Below, in pieces: positions 8,923 to 16,807 of a DNA stretch of 47,227 nt (its first letter is position 1; each line of letters opens with the position of its first letter). The notes below the pieces were generated by a model that worked only from the letters and a program-made list of their open reading frames with translations, was not told where the DNA came from and ran no database searches. A program made the position numbers and the translations under genes. The stretch is from Candidatus Endobugula sp. Lineage in GTDB: Bacteria; Pseudomonadota; Gammaproteobacteria; Pseudomonadales; Cellvibrionaceae. Where the stretch lies: NCBI GenBank assembly GCA_020628895.1, contig JAHDEM010000017.1, forward strand, positions 3,928 to 51,154, in the 5' to 3' direction.

Positions 8923-9399
8923 ATGGCTAAGAAATCAAAAAAATCACCTAATACTATCGCTCAAAACAAACGAGCAAGATTCGACTACAACATTGAAGAA
9001 GAGTTCGAAGCAGGCATTGCACTTAAGGGCTGGGAAGTCAAAAGCCTACGTGCCGATAAAGGGCAAATTACCGATAGCTACGTATTTCTAAAAGATGGAG
9101 AAGCATGGTTGCTGAATATGCAAATACAAGCGATCAACACCATTTCTACCCACTTTGTAGTTGAACCCAATCGCCAGCGCAAATTACTGCTTAACCGGAA
9201 AGAGCTTAACAAACTACAAGTGGCCACCGAACAAAAGGGTCGTACCGTTGTTGCATTGTCACTCTACTGGAAACGGCATATGGTCAAGTGCAAAATTGCC
9301 ATTGCCAGCGGTAAAAAACAACATGACAAACGCCAGTCTGAAAAACAGAAAGACTGGAACCTGCAAAAACAACGCATTATGCAACACAGTCATCGATGA
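8923..9399 (+). CDS. smpB: SsrA-binding protein SmpB
   Basis: tmRNA partner needed for trans-translation. It binds the tRNA-like domain of ssrA RNA and delivers it to stalled ribosomes. The 158 residues show [51 protein letters not shown] and the C-terminal basic tail [24 protein letters not shown], which enters the mRNA channel. ATG 8923 ([10 protein letters not shown]) is the family start; an upstream in-frame TTG would add ten unlikely residues. ssrA itself lies 1.1 kb downstream, so both parts of the rescue system are adjacent. Confidence 0.97.
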   Translation: MAKKSKKSPNTIAQNKRARFDYNIEEEFEAGIALKGWEVKSLRADKGQITDSYVFLKDGEAWLLNMQIQAINTISTHFVVEPNRQRKLLLNRKELNKLQVATEQKGRTVVALSLYWKRHMVKCKIAIASGKKQHDKRQSEKQKDWNLQKQRIMQHSHR

Positions 9400-9608
9400 G
9401 CCTTATTGATCGGCTTAAACAAAAAAGCATTCACATACGCGCACTTAACGTCGCACTGGTTGTAGGCACCCTGCTGTGTTTTATCAATCAAGGGGACGTT
9501 ATTATTCAAGGGAATATAGTGGCTATTAACTGGGGGAAAATACTACTCACTTATATGGTCCCCTATGCAGTTTCTATTTACAGTGCCATTAGTGCACTAG
9601 AAAAATAA
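9396..9608 (+). CDS. nrtS: Small two-helix membrane protein, NrtS-like
   Basis: A 70-residue protein with two hydrophobic segments ([13 protein letters not shown] and [20 protein letters not shown]) separated by NQGDVIIQG. The pattern VGTxLxxINQGD ... KxxLTYxVPYxVS matches the small nitrate/nitrite transporter NrtS family as I remember it. Its ATG overlaps the smpB stop (ATGA), so it is translationally coupled to smpB. No other nitrate gene is near, so a transport role is only inferred. Confidence 0.7.
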   Translation: MSLIDRLKQKSIHIRALNVALVVGTLLCFINQGDVIIQGNIVAINWGKILLTYMVPYAVSIYSAISALEK

Positions 9609-9688
9609 GCGCTTCGAGAAAATTCCCCAAACCCCAAAAACCTTCCTATACTATATAGTGATTATTCACTCACTAATAAGTTATCCCT

Positions 9689-10114
9689 ATGAGTCACTCC
9701 ATTAGCGATACACTATATGACGGATTACAAGCACTAGCCGAGTCCGCCTTCCCCAAAAAATGCAGCACCTGCGGGCGCACGTTTGAAACTGCAGACCAGT
9801 TTATTAAAGAAACCGAGACTGTACGTCCTACAGTCAGCGGTCTCAAACAAACCGAAGATGATGACGGTTCAAAAATTGTCGAACTGTTTCGTAATTGCCC
9901 CTGCGGCTCCACCTTAATGGATGCCTTCAATGATCGACGCGACTTATCTGAAAACGGCGAAAAACGACGAAAACGCTTTGCAGAATTACAAACCTACTTA
10001 ATTGATCACCATAAAATAGACAGTAACCAAGCCCGCGAAGAGCTACTTAAAGTACTGCGAGGCGAACAAAGCGAACTACTCGCCGGCATTGCCCCACCAC
10101 CAAAGAAAAAATAA
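9689..10114 (+). CDS. Conserved zinc-ribbon-like protein, function unknown
   Basis: A 141-residue soluble protein that I do not recognise. It has CSTCGRTF near residue 25 and NCPCGSTLMDAF near residue 70, which together could form a four-cysteine zinc site. An acidic linker separates them, and a helical basic C-terminus ends PPPKKK. The Shine-Dalgarno is weak. It sits between smpB-nrtS and ssrA, reads the same way, and its base usage is like its core neighbours. Confidence 0.75.
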   Translation: MSHSISDTLYDGLQALAESAFPKKCSTCGRTFETADQFIKETETVRPTVSGLKQTEDDDGSKIVELFRNCPCGSTLMDAFNDRRDLSENGEKRRKRFAELQTYLIDHHKIDSNQAREELLKVLRGEQSELLAGIAPPPKKK

Positions 10115-10255
10115 AACCCACAAAGCCCATTGTAATCCGTGCCAAAGACACCATTTCAATGTAGAATGCCGCGCTTACTGTTGAATCATAGTAAGCATGT
10201 TTTATCTAAACAAAAGCACGAAAGTCTTAGATAATACAAAGATTTACAAAAAAGA

Positions 10256-10372
10256 TTTCGAAGCAGAATGCTTCTAATCAAGGCGCGTGAGACGAAAGGC
10301 GCGGAGTGTACAATAGTACATGAGCACCTGTAGCCGAACAGCAACGCAGAGTAGAAGCATTATGCGAAGAAA
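10256..10372. repeat. Long palindromic extragenic element, copy 1
   Basis: The termini are imperfect inverted repeats of about 20 bp (TTTCGAAGCAGAATGCTTCT against AGAAGCATTATGCGAAGAAA). The middle contains GTACAATAGTACATGAGCA and CAACGCAG. The whole can fold into one long hairpin. It shares the central motif and boundary with copy 2, directly adjacent. It has no coding content on either strand. It is REP-like; the family is not known to me by name. Confidence 0.8.
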
Positions 10373-10374
10373 GA

Positions 10375-10493
10375 TTTCGAAGTAAATTCGCCGAAGACAA
10401 GGCGTGCAAGGCGTAGAAAGTGGAATGTACACTAGTACATGAGCATTTCGTAGACCGAAGCACAACGCAGTATTCGGTGAATTTACGAAGAAA
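10375..10493. repeat. Long palindromic extragenic element, copy 2
   Basis: This is a second, diverged element of the same length and order: inverted termini (TTTCGAAGTAAATTCGCCGA against TCGGTGAATTTACGAAGAAA), central GTACACTAGTACATGAGCA, then CAACGCAG. It ends one base before the first base of mature tmRNA, so it occupies the place where the ssrA promoter or precursor leader should be. Its terminal stems differ from copy 1, but each copy's arms pair with each other. Confidence 0.8.
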
Positions 10494-10588
10494 TGGGGGC
10501 GATTAGGATTCGACGCCAGTGACAAAGCCCAAGGTGCATGTCGTGATGGTAGCCAATCACGTAAATCCAAAGCTGCAAACTTATAGTT

Positions 10589-10627
10589 GCAAATGATGAC
10601 AACTACGGTGCTGCTCTAGCTGCGTAA
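10589..10627 (+). other. tmRNA proteolysis tag reading frame
   Basis: From the resume codon the frame reads ANDDNYGAALAA and stops at TAA. The AND start and the ALAA end recognised by ClpXP-type proteases match the family. The tag has 12 residues, two more than that of E. coli. Confidence 0.95.
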
Positions 10628-10869
10628 GCAGTTTTTAAAGCACTACTCTAGTGACTACGGTCCTAGCGGTCTTTAGCAAGGTGCCTGTATCGCGCTATTG
10701 ACTGTCATATAGAACAGGATCGCAGCAATGTATGTTCGGGGCAATGCTGCTAAACAATTACTGAACTCACCAAATACGTCCTGCCCGTTGGGCTGTATGC
10801 GGTTAAACTAATAAACGGAATCTAAGCATGTAGAGCCGAGGATGGAGTGCTGACGGACGGGGGTTCAAA

Positions 10870-10886
10870 TCCCCCCGCCTCCACCA
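10870..10886 (+). other. attL core: 3' end of ssrA
   Basis: TCCCCCCGCCTCCACCA is the tmRNA 3' terminus. A 16-base near copy with one base missing lies at 20678-20693, and integrase genes start 160-210 bp after both. This is typical of P4-type islands using ssrA. Confidence 0.75.
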
Positions 10887-10922
10887 ATACAAAATCTTGA
10901 GAAACCTCAAAACAACCCAAAA

Positions 10923-10955
10923 AGCCCGTATTTCTAACGATTTACGGGCTTTTTT
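10923..10955 (+). terminator. Intrinsic terminator after ssrA
   Basis: AGCCCGTA (10923-10930) pairs with TACGGGCT (10943-10950), followed by a T-run to 10955. It would end the tmRNA precursor. Because it lies to the right of the attL core, it belongs to the island side. Confidence 0.9.
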
Positions 10956-10994
10956 ATGTCTATAGCATCCTAGTAGCACTTAAAAAATCCTATT

Positions 10995-11020
10995 GTTTTA
11001 GTAGTACTAGTTGTAGTACC
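10995..11020. repeat. Island 1 arm repeat, left copy, with int operator
   Basis: GTTTTAGTAGTACTA, three bases, then GTAGTACC; the same 26-bp unit with only four differences occurs at 20593-20618. Downstream, GTACTACTAAAA (11042-11053) is an inverted copy that overlaps the int start codon. Arm-type binding sites for the integrase, with autoregulation, are the likely role. Confidence 0.7.
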
Positions 11021-11052
11021 GTAGCAATACTACTAAAAATGGTACTACTAAA

Positions 11053-12303
11053 ATGGCCAGAACAACCAAACCTTTAACCAATACCGAAGTTAAACAAGCC
11101 AAACCCAAAGAGAAGGTTTACACCCTTTCAGATGGGGGTGGTTTGCAGCTTAGAGTCAAACCTAACGGCTCAAAGTTATGGTTGTTTGATTATCTACGCC
11201 CCTTTACCAAAAAACGTACTAGCCTGAGCTTTGGTGCTTACCCTGCACTCTCTTTAGCAGACGCACGAAAAAAACGGGATGAAGCAAAATCATTACTTGC
11301 CAACAACATTGACCCCAAAGAACACCGTGACGAGCAAACTCGCCTTAATGAATCTGCACACCAAAACACCTTGGAATACATTGCTGAACAGTGGTTGGAA
11401 ACTAAGAAAAATAGTGTCTCAGAAAATCACGCACTCGATACGTGGCGTTCATTGAACAATCACATATTTCCCCATATCGGCAAACTACCCATTCATAAAG
11501 TCACTGCACTCAATACCATCGACACCATTAAACCCATTGCTGCAAAAGGCCATTTAGAAACGGTAAAGCGTCTTTGCCAACGGCTGAATGAAATTATGAC
11601 CTATGCCGTTAATACAGGGTTAATCAGCGCTAACCCATTAACAGGTATTAGCAAAGCATTCCAAGCACCTGCAAAACAACATTTACCTACGCTTAAACCC
11701 GAACAGCTACCTACACTCATGGCAGCCTTATCTGTTGCAAGCATTAAAATCACCACTCGCTGTGTGATTGAATGGCAATTGCACACCATGACTCGCCCCA
11801 GTGAAGCGGCGGGTACTCGATGGGATGAAATTGATCTTGATAATGCACTATGGCATATACCCGCCGAACGCATGAAAAAGAAAAAACCGCATACTATACC
11901 CCTGTCACCACAAAGCCTTGCCATTCTCGAAGTCATGCGGCCTATTAGCGGCAAATATAGCGAGTATGTCTTTCCTTCTGATAGAAGCCTAAGAAAACCC
12001 ACCAACGCACAAACAGCGAATATGGCACTCAAGCGTATGGGGTTTGAAAAACAGTTGGTCGCACACGGCCTACGTGCTTTAGCCAGTACCACACTCAATG
12101 AGCAAGGCTTTGATGCGGATATTATCGAAGCGGCATTGGCGCATGTAGGCGATAATGAAGTACGCAATGCCTATAACCGCGCTGATTACATTCAACGCCG
12201 CATCCCCTTAATGAATTGGTGGAGCAAGCATATTGAGCAAGCCGCAACAGGCAGTATGAGTATTACAGGAAATAAAACATTACGAGTGGTTAGCAGCTCA
12301 TAA
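11053..12303 (+). CDS. int: P4-type tyrosine integrase of island 1
   Basis: Site-specific recombinase that inserts and excises the island at ssrA. The 416 residues carry the N-terminal DUF4102 arm-binding domain (LSDGGGLQLRVKPNGSKLW, LSFGAYPALSLADARKKRDEA), a SAM-like core-binding domain, and the catalytic domain with R248 (TRPSEA), H338xxR341 (HGLRALAS), H364 and nucleophile Y374 (AYNRADY). It reads away from ssrA, the standard orientation. Inverted repeats overlapping the ATG suggest autorepression. Its end overlaps the convergent recombinase gene by 14 bp. Confidence 0.95.
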   Translation: MARTTKPLTNTEVKQAKPKEKVYTLSDGGGLQLRVKPNGSKLWLFDYLRPFTKKRTSLSFGAYPALSLADARKKRDEAKSLLANNIDPKEHRDEQTRLNESAHQNTLEYIAEQWLETKKNSVSENHALDTWRSLNNHIFPHIGKLPIHKVTALNTIDTIKPIAAKGHLETVKRLCQRLNEIMTYAVNTGLISANPLTGISKAFQAPAKQHLPTLKPEQLPTLMAALSVASIKITTRCVIEWQLHTMTRPSEAAGTRWDEIDLDNALWHIPAERMKKKKPHTIPLSPQSLAILEVMRPISGKYSEYVFPSDRSLRKPTNAQTANMALKRMGFEKQLVAHGLRALASTTLNEQGFDADIIEAALAHVGDNEVRNAYNRADYIQRRIPLMNWWSKHIEQAATGSMSITGNKTLRVVSSS

Positions 12304-13399
12304 GTTCATTACCCATTTCAGCTTTAAGCGCTTGAGCCAACTCTTTTATATCAAAAGAACTAGGCAATAACTCGCGTGGCTTTTCAAAGCCCTTAAAAAT
12401 ATCGGCTTGTCGATTATCTTGCACCTCACCATAACTATAAAAAGTCGTAAGTACGCCTTCATGCCCTAGGTTTTGGCTCCATGCCTTAAACTCTTCGGGT
12501 GTTTGGCATAATGATTCCCCCAAGGCCGCCAAGGTATTACGGAAACTATGGGGATTAAAATAAGGTAATTCTGCTAAGACAAACGCTTGTTTAAAAACCT
12601 TGCGTATTGCCGCTGCACTTTGCCAATGCTCACGGCTTAACCCCAGTGCCTCAAAATTATTTTCACTGTTTTGGCCTGTATTCGTTTTAGGGAATAGCGG
12701 GTCATCATTACCATATAGGCAATCATTTGTTAAATATTGCACCCATTCAACCACAATAGCTTTTACCTCATCACCCACAGGGAAAAAATAAGACGTAAAG
12801 GTTTTACTAAACTTAGTATTCACCTCCCGCGCATCCTGATAAACCGAATTAGCTGCAATATCCACATGCTTGAGCTTGAGTGAAGCGATTGCACTATCAC
12901 GCATCCCCGTTAATAACGTAAAGGCAAGCAAGGCTTTATCACGTTTTTCTATCGGTGTATTGCTAGGCATAATACTAAGCACATGCTTTATTTGCTCAAG
13001 CGTCGCCACAGGCTTTTTGCGTGTTGCCTTAGCGGTACGCGATTCTTTTTCGGATAAATTAAAATATTGAGCATCCGAATATTTAATACGCGATTTATAA
13101 CCCACCTCTTGCGACAACCATTCTACAAACGCTTTTAAGTGTCTAAGCGTACCGTTAATGGTTGCCAAACTAAGTGGCTTGCCCGTTTGTTGGTTTTTGC
13201 TTTTCGATAAATGTTTTTTAAAGGCTATCGCCTGCTCAAAGCGGAAACCCTTGAAATCTTTATACTGGTTATAGGATTCAAAACGCGCAATCGCTTTGGC
13301 AACACTATCCAGCGTAGCTTCATTTTGGCCTTTCGCTTCTTTTAAAAATATAAAATATTTACGCTTAATGCGTTCATTATTGGCATTGTATTTTGTCAT
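12290..13399 (-). CDS. Second tyrosine recombinase
   Basis: A 369-residue phage-integrase-family protein with a SAM-like N-terminal half (KYFIFLKEAKGQNEATLDSVAKAIARFE ... LRHLKAFVEWL). The catalytic half has GMRDSAI (Arg), HSFRNTLAAL (HxxR), LGHEGVLTT (His) and FYSYGEV (Tyr). It lacks the DUF4102 domain of the neighbouring integrase. I chose ATG 13399, preceded by AGAGG, over an upstream TTG. It is last in a leftward run with an HTH/zinc-ribbon protein and an AlpA-like protein, a module often found inside islands; its substrate site is unknown. Confidence 0.88.
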   Translation of the reverse strand: MTKYNANNERIKRKYFIFLKEAKGQNEATLDSVAKAIARFESYNQYKDFKGFRFEQAIAFKKHLSKSKNQQTGKPLSLATINGTLRHLKAFVEWLSQEVGYKSRIKYSDAQYFNLSEKESRTAKATRKKPVATLEQIKHVLSIMPSNTPIEKRDKALLAFTLLTGMRDSAIASLKLKHVDIAANSVYQDAREVNTKFSKTFTSYFFPVGDEVKAIVVEWVQYLTNDCLYGNDDPLFPKTNTGQNSENNFEALGLSREHWQSAAAIRKVFKQAFVLAELPYFNPHSFRNTLAALGESLCQTPEEFKAWSQNLGHEGVLTTFYSYGEVQDNRQADIFKGFEKPRELLPSSFDIKELAQALKAEMGNELMSC

Positions 13400-13429
13400 T
13401 GCTTTACCTCTTATAATCAAGTCACGGTT

Positions 13430-13876
13430 TTAGAGAGAAGAATCAGTATCTTTTATATGCTCCAAACCTATCGGCTTATCGAGATCAAAACTAGCCTCAT
13501 ATTCATCTAAACGGGTATAAGCAACAAACTTATTCACCACCCCCTCGCAACACTCACACAAAGCCGTTAATCGGCCTTTTGTCGGTGATATAGACACATA
13601 CTCAACAAAGTTTTCAGCAGGCTTAACGGGCTTTTTACAACGGACACAATAAAACTCATTGTGCTTACATTTTCGCTTACTGGATTGTCGGCGAGTCTGT
13701 AGAAAGGCTTTAGCCTCCACCCCCAACACCAAAAAAGGGCGCTGTTCTTTTAAGCACGGCAAGCCGTTCTTTACCCATTGTGCAACGGTGTTTTTATGAA
13801 TGCCAAACACCTCAGCTAATTCTTCATAGGTGTAATTACGATGAATCTTAACCAGATTAGGATTGTAATTAGCCAT
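13430..13876 (-). CDS. HTH plus zinc-ribbon DNA-binding protein
   Basis: A 148-residue protein. Near the N-terminus is a helix-turn-helix (YTYEELAEVFGIHKNTVAQWVKNGL). The centre has two cysteine pairs (FYCVRCKKP, CECCEG) that can bind zinc. The C-terminus is acidic. The ATG at 13876 overlaps the alpA stop by eight bases, so the two are coupled. It lies 31 bp upstream of the recombinase and is probably its accessory DNA-binding partner or a regulator; this is inferred from context only. Confidence 0.75.
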   Translation of the reverse strand: MANYNPNLVKIHRNYTYEELAEVFGIHKNTVAQWVKNGLPCLKEQRPFLVLGVEAKAFLQTRRQSSKRKCKHNEFYCVRCKKPVKPAENFVEYVSISPTKGRLTALCECCEGVVNKFVAYTRLDEYEASFDLDKPIGLEHIKDTDSSL

Positions 13877-14069
13877 GATCGTTAATACGGCCTTCCTCAA
13901 TTTTGGTAACAATCCATTCATCTACTTCACTTTCAAGCCAACCTACTGCACGGCCACCTAATGAAACCGATTCTGGAAACTCACCATTAGCCATACGTAA
14001 ATAAATACTGCTACGGGATAAGCCTGTGCGTTTGATAACGTGTGGAAGTCGTAAAATAATGTGCTGCAT
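13869..14069 (-). CDS. AlpA-family transcriptional regulator / excisionase
   Basis: The 66 residues match the AlpA pattern: ILRLPHVIKRTGLSRSSIYLRMANGEFPESVSLGGRAVGWLESEVDEWI. This MerR-like winged helix controls excision functions in P4-type islands. ATG 14069 has AGGGGG eight bases upstream; longer in-frame starts upstream lack this. It is first of the leftward recombinase module. Confidence 0.92.
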   Translation of the reverse strand: MQHIILRLPHVIKRTGLSRSSIYLRMANGEFPESVSLGGRAVGWLESEVDEWIVTKIEEGRINDHG

Positions 14070-14260
14070 GTTGATACCCCCTAGGGCGTTGTTAAACATG
14101 CTCACATAATTGACGTTGATGGGGATTAAAAATAGATAGGTAACTTCTAAAAACATACCCACAATATTTAGGGTATATGCGTATCAGCTTTTAAAAGAAA
14201 ATATAAAATCGAACGGAAAGGCAAAAATAAACTTATAAAAATCAATAGATTAAGGGGTGG

Positions 14261-14959
14261 CTAGGTCGGTGTTTTAGTTGCCCCTCCCTTGGGGTTCCAG
14301 TTGGCAACCTTACTGCATTCCTCAATGGCTTGCTCGATAGGTTTACCCTCATCATTAGTTAAACCAAAATCAACAGCATGCTCTCTTAACCATTTATCTA
14401 ATGCTTGCTTGGGGCTTTTTTTACCCGCATCGGTCACCGCTTGCCAAGCTCTTACAGCAGCTGCCAACTTCGGCGCATACCTTGGGTTAGACGAGTCAAG
14501 AAAGTCAACAGACTCAACAGGTTCAGGAAAGAAAAAAACCTGCCTAAAACCTCTATAAGCCAACCACTGCTTTAAAGATTCAACCTCAATAGTTGAATTA
14601 TATAAATCAATTGAGCCTTGAACATTACCCACAATATTTCCATTAATATCATATTCAGGTTCTTGAAATAGCTGACCCTTGATAGATCGTTGTTGCAGTG
14701 AGTCTAATTGATTACGCCAGTTTAGGCGGTCTTGCTCCATGGTAATGTCTATTTCCTTTCGACATTCTTCTTCGTATATTAGATAGTTTTTCAACGCATG
14801 AGTGATTGCTGTTTTAGCAGCTTCATACCCACGGGGGCGTTCATTTACATTTAGCTTTTCCATACCTTCTGCATCTACTGGAGCTTCACCAGCAAGAAGT
14901 AGAGCAGCCTGAACAATATTTAATTCTTCGCATAAACGCCAATAATCTAATTCTTCCAT
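14261..14959 (-). CDS. Conserved island protein, function unknown
   Basis: A 232-residue soluble protein, mostly helical and tryptophan-rich, with EELDYWRLCEELNIVQAALLLAGE, SLKQWLAYRGFRQVFFFP, SSNPRYAPKLAAAVRAWQAVTD, KSPKQALDKWLREHAVDFGL and IEECSKVANWNPKGG. I recall very similar sequences beside alpA in other proteobacterial islands, without a known function. The ATG at 14959 has GAGGGAG and overlaps the preceding gene by 13 bp, so the pair is translationally coupled. Confidence 0.8.
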   Translation of the reverse strand: MEELDYWRLCEELNIVQAALLLAGEAPVDAEGMEKLNVNERPRGYEAAKTAITHALKNYLIYEEECRKEIDITMEQDRLNWRNQLDSLQQRSIKGQLFQEPEYDINGNIVGNVQGSIDLYNSTIEVESLKQWLAYRGFRQVFFFPEPVESVDFLDSSNPRYAPKLAAAVRAWQAVTDAGKKSPKQALDKWLREHAVDFGLTNDEGKPIEQAIEECSKVANWNPKGGATKTPT

Positions 14960-15681
14960 AATTGCACTCCCTCTTGTAGCTTTCGATAAATCCAAGAATC
15001 ATCATAGCCCTTAAAAGAGTGAGGAAATACACCTAAATAATATAACTGACCCTCAACCTCTTTTGTAATCAACCAATGCCCTGTTTGCCGACGACCTTGG
15101 TTATGAGGGGCGGTTGACTGTACTACTCTATCTACTTCTTCTAAGTTTATAGCACCAAACTCATCAGCACCTTCAGCAATAGATTTAATATTCTTCGGCT
15201 TTCCATACATACTCAAATAAGAATTAGGCAATAATCCAATATGACTATGTTCATATCCAGAAAATAGACCGCTAGAATCAAAAGGTATTCTGTGCTTAGT
15301 CATATTAGTAGAGTTAGGAAAAGTGTAATTTTCATCACCTTCAAGAAATTTAATCATATTTAAAACATTATCAATCTGTAAATTACAGTAGCCATAAATA
15401 CTTGCATAAAACATAACCTGCATTTGACTCAACACAAGTGGGCTAATACGATCAGAGAACTCACAGTTAATAATTTGCCATTGTGATTTTTTAATTGACT
15501 CAAACCATAGCGATTGCCTTTCAATTATTCTAAAAGAGTCAAATTTTTTACCACGAGGAAGTTTACTACCTATAGAGTGCTTATATAAACAATCCATGAA
15601 CCAACTTCGTTCGTTTATGTAAGGAATAATACCTTGCATAGTGTTCTCAACTACTTCTCTAATCTCATCGTTTGCAACCAT
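14947..15681 (-). CDS. Unknown protein coupled to the next island gene
   Basis: A 244-residue protein without a recognisable domain. Aromatic-rich stretches (SQWQIINCEF, MFYASIYGYCNLQIDNVLNMIKFLEG) suggest a globular helical N-half. The C-half has a motif HWLITKEVEGQLYYLGVFPHSFKGYDDSWIYRKL. ATG 15681 has AGGGGG at proper spacing; an ATG two codons upstream is possible. Its end overlaps the next gene by 13 bp, and it is 15 bp downstream of the restriction gene, so all three are likely one transcript. Confidence 0.7.
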   Translation of the reverse strand: MVANDEIREVVENTMQGIIPYINERSWFMDCLYKHSIGSKLPRGKKFDSFRIIERQSLWFESIKKSQWQIINCEFSDRISPLVLSQMQVMFYASIYGYCNLQIDNVLNMIKFLEGDENYTFPNSTNMTKHRIPFDSSGLFSGYEHSHIGLLPNSYLSMYGKPKNIKSIAEGADEFGAINLEEVDRVVQSTAPHNQGRRQTGHWLITKEVEGQLYYLGVFPHSFKGYDDSWIYRKLQEGVQLWKN

Positions 15682-15702
15682 AAACATAACCCCCTATAAA
15701 AA

Positions 15703-16704
15703 TCACCCCAAATCAGCCACATAAATTTGTTTTAATGGCAATAACGCGCGATATTTAGGCGATAAGTTAGCGTAGTGTTGTAGTACTAAATCAACTAATT
15801 CATCACCATCAATTAAACGCAATTTAGCTTTGTTACGCTCTAATAATCTTGCTGGTCGCGAATAGGAGCCTAAATTCACAAATAGGCCGTACTCTCCATC
15901 ACCCAAAGCCCCTAAGAGCTGATTGACCTCTGGTTCCCCGTTGGAAGTGAGTGTTTTTTTGCACTGAACTTTAATAATCGGCGGTTCAAAACCTAGCTCA
16001 TCTTTATGAGCAATAATATCTACACCACCATCCCCCGATTTTGATGATACCCGCGACTTATAACCCATACATTCCAGTATATGCGCCACAAACGCTTCAA
16101 AATCATAACCATCTAATTTGGCATGAAGCTGCTTAATAATAAAATCTTCTGTGGTTTGTTCTGCTTGATGTGATATTGATTCTGTCACACTATCATCATC
16201 TGCATCGTCATTATCTGCGTCAATATCTTTGGAAGCCTGTGATGCTAAATTTACCTTACTTAGAAACTCATTGGGGTGGCTTTTAACCCAGAATAAAGTT
16301 AAGGCTGAACCAATCTCATACAATGCAGACTGACTAAACTCACTACGAGAAAAACTGCCTAGCCAATCTACCTTTCGGTGGTTTGGATAATCGTGCTTAT
16401 CTCCCTCAACATAGCAATAATCGCTCGCAATACGACCAATATGCACCATACGATCTTTAGCAGGGTACACAACAAGATCACCTTGCTGCATTTCATTTAC
16501 AAAACGAAATAACACTCCCGCATTTTGCGGTATAGCACCCGCTTTATTCTCAGGGTAAGCCTCTGCAATGGCTTTTTTGAGGCTCCCCCTTGAGCTGGAA
16601 AATGGCTTTAAGTTGCCTAAACGCTTCCAACCAATACCTATATAACTTTCATCTACAGGTGAGGAGCCAACTTTTTCACCCATATGTATGCCCCAAAGTT
16701 TCAT
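15703..16704 (-). CDS. PUA/EVE-like plus Mrr-type restriction endonuclease
   Basis: A 333-residue protein, probably a modification-dependent (type IV) restriction enzyme. Residues 1-130 (KLWGIHMGEK ... GDLVVYPAKDRMVHIGRI) resemble PUA/EVE-like readers of modified bases. An acidic linker (DADNDDADDDS) follows. Residues 190-310 form an Mrr_cat PD-(D/E)xK domain: GYDFEAFVAHILECMGYK, SGDGGVDIIAHKDE and IIKVQCKK supply the acidic and QxK catalytic residues. It starts the leftward operon with two unknown genes. Recognition specificity cannot be read from sequence. Confidence 0.85.
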   Translation of the reverse strand: MKLWGIHMGEKVGSSPVDESYIGIGWKRLGNLKPFSSSRGSLKKAIAEAYPENKAGAIPQNAGVLFRFVNEMQQGDLVVYPAKDRMVHIGRIASDYCYVEGDKHDYPNHRKVDWLGSFSRSEFSQSALYEIGSALTLFWVKSHPNEFLSKVNLASQASKDIDADNDDADDDSVTESISHQAEQTTEDFIIKQLHAKLDGYDFEAFVAHILECMGYKSRVSSKSGDGGVDIIAHKDELGFEPPIIKVQCKKTLTSNGEPEVNQLLGALGDGEYGLFVNLGSYSRPARLLERNKAKLRLIDGDELVDLVLQHYANLSPKYRALLPLKQIYVADLG

Positions 16705-16807
16705 TCAGTAACTCCTATTTATCCAAATATAATACTGGTAGACTATCGACACTCTCTAATACAGCAGCACCTACAAAAATTCACCCTTAAATTAAACCTC
16801 TTACAAA

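Larger units (their letters stand above)
10495..10886 (+). ncRNA. ssrA: Transfer-messenger RNA (tmRNA, SsrA)
   Basis: The 5' end GGGGGCGATTAGGATTCGAC pairs over seven bases with the 3' end CGCCTCCACCA, giving the alanine-tRNA-like acceptor stem with encoded CCA; the T arm GGGGGTTCAAATCCCCC is intact. The internal reading frame at 10589-10627 begins at the resume codon GCA and encodes ANDDNYGAALAA, then TAA. The length of 392 bases is within the usual range. It acts with SmpB to release stalled ribosomes and tag nascent chains. Its 3' end is also the attachment site of island 1. Confidence 0.97.

Noticed and set aside
10274-10570. 98-codon reading frame on the minus strand
   Set aside because: It runs through the palindromic repeats and into ssrA; the frame arises from the repeat structure and has no ribosome site.
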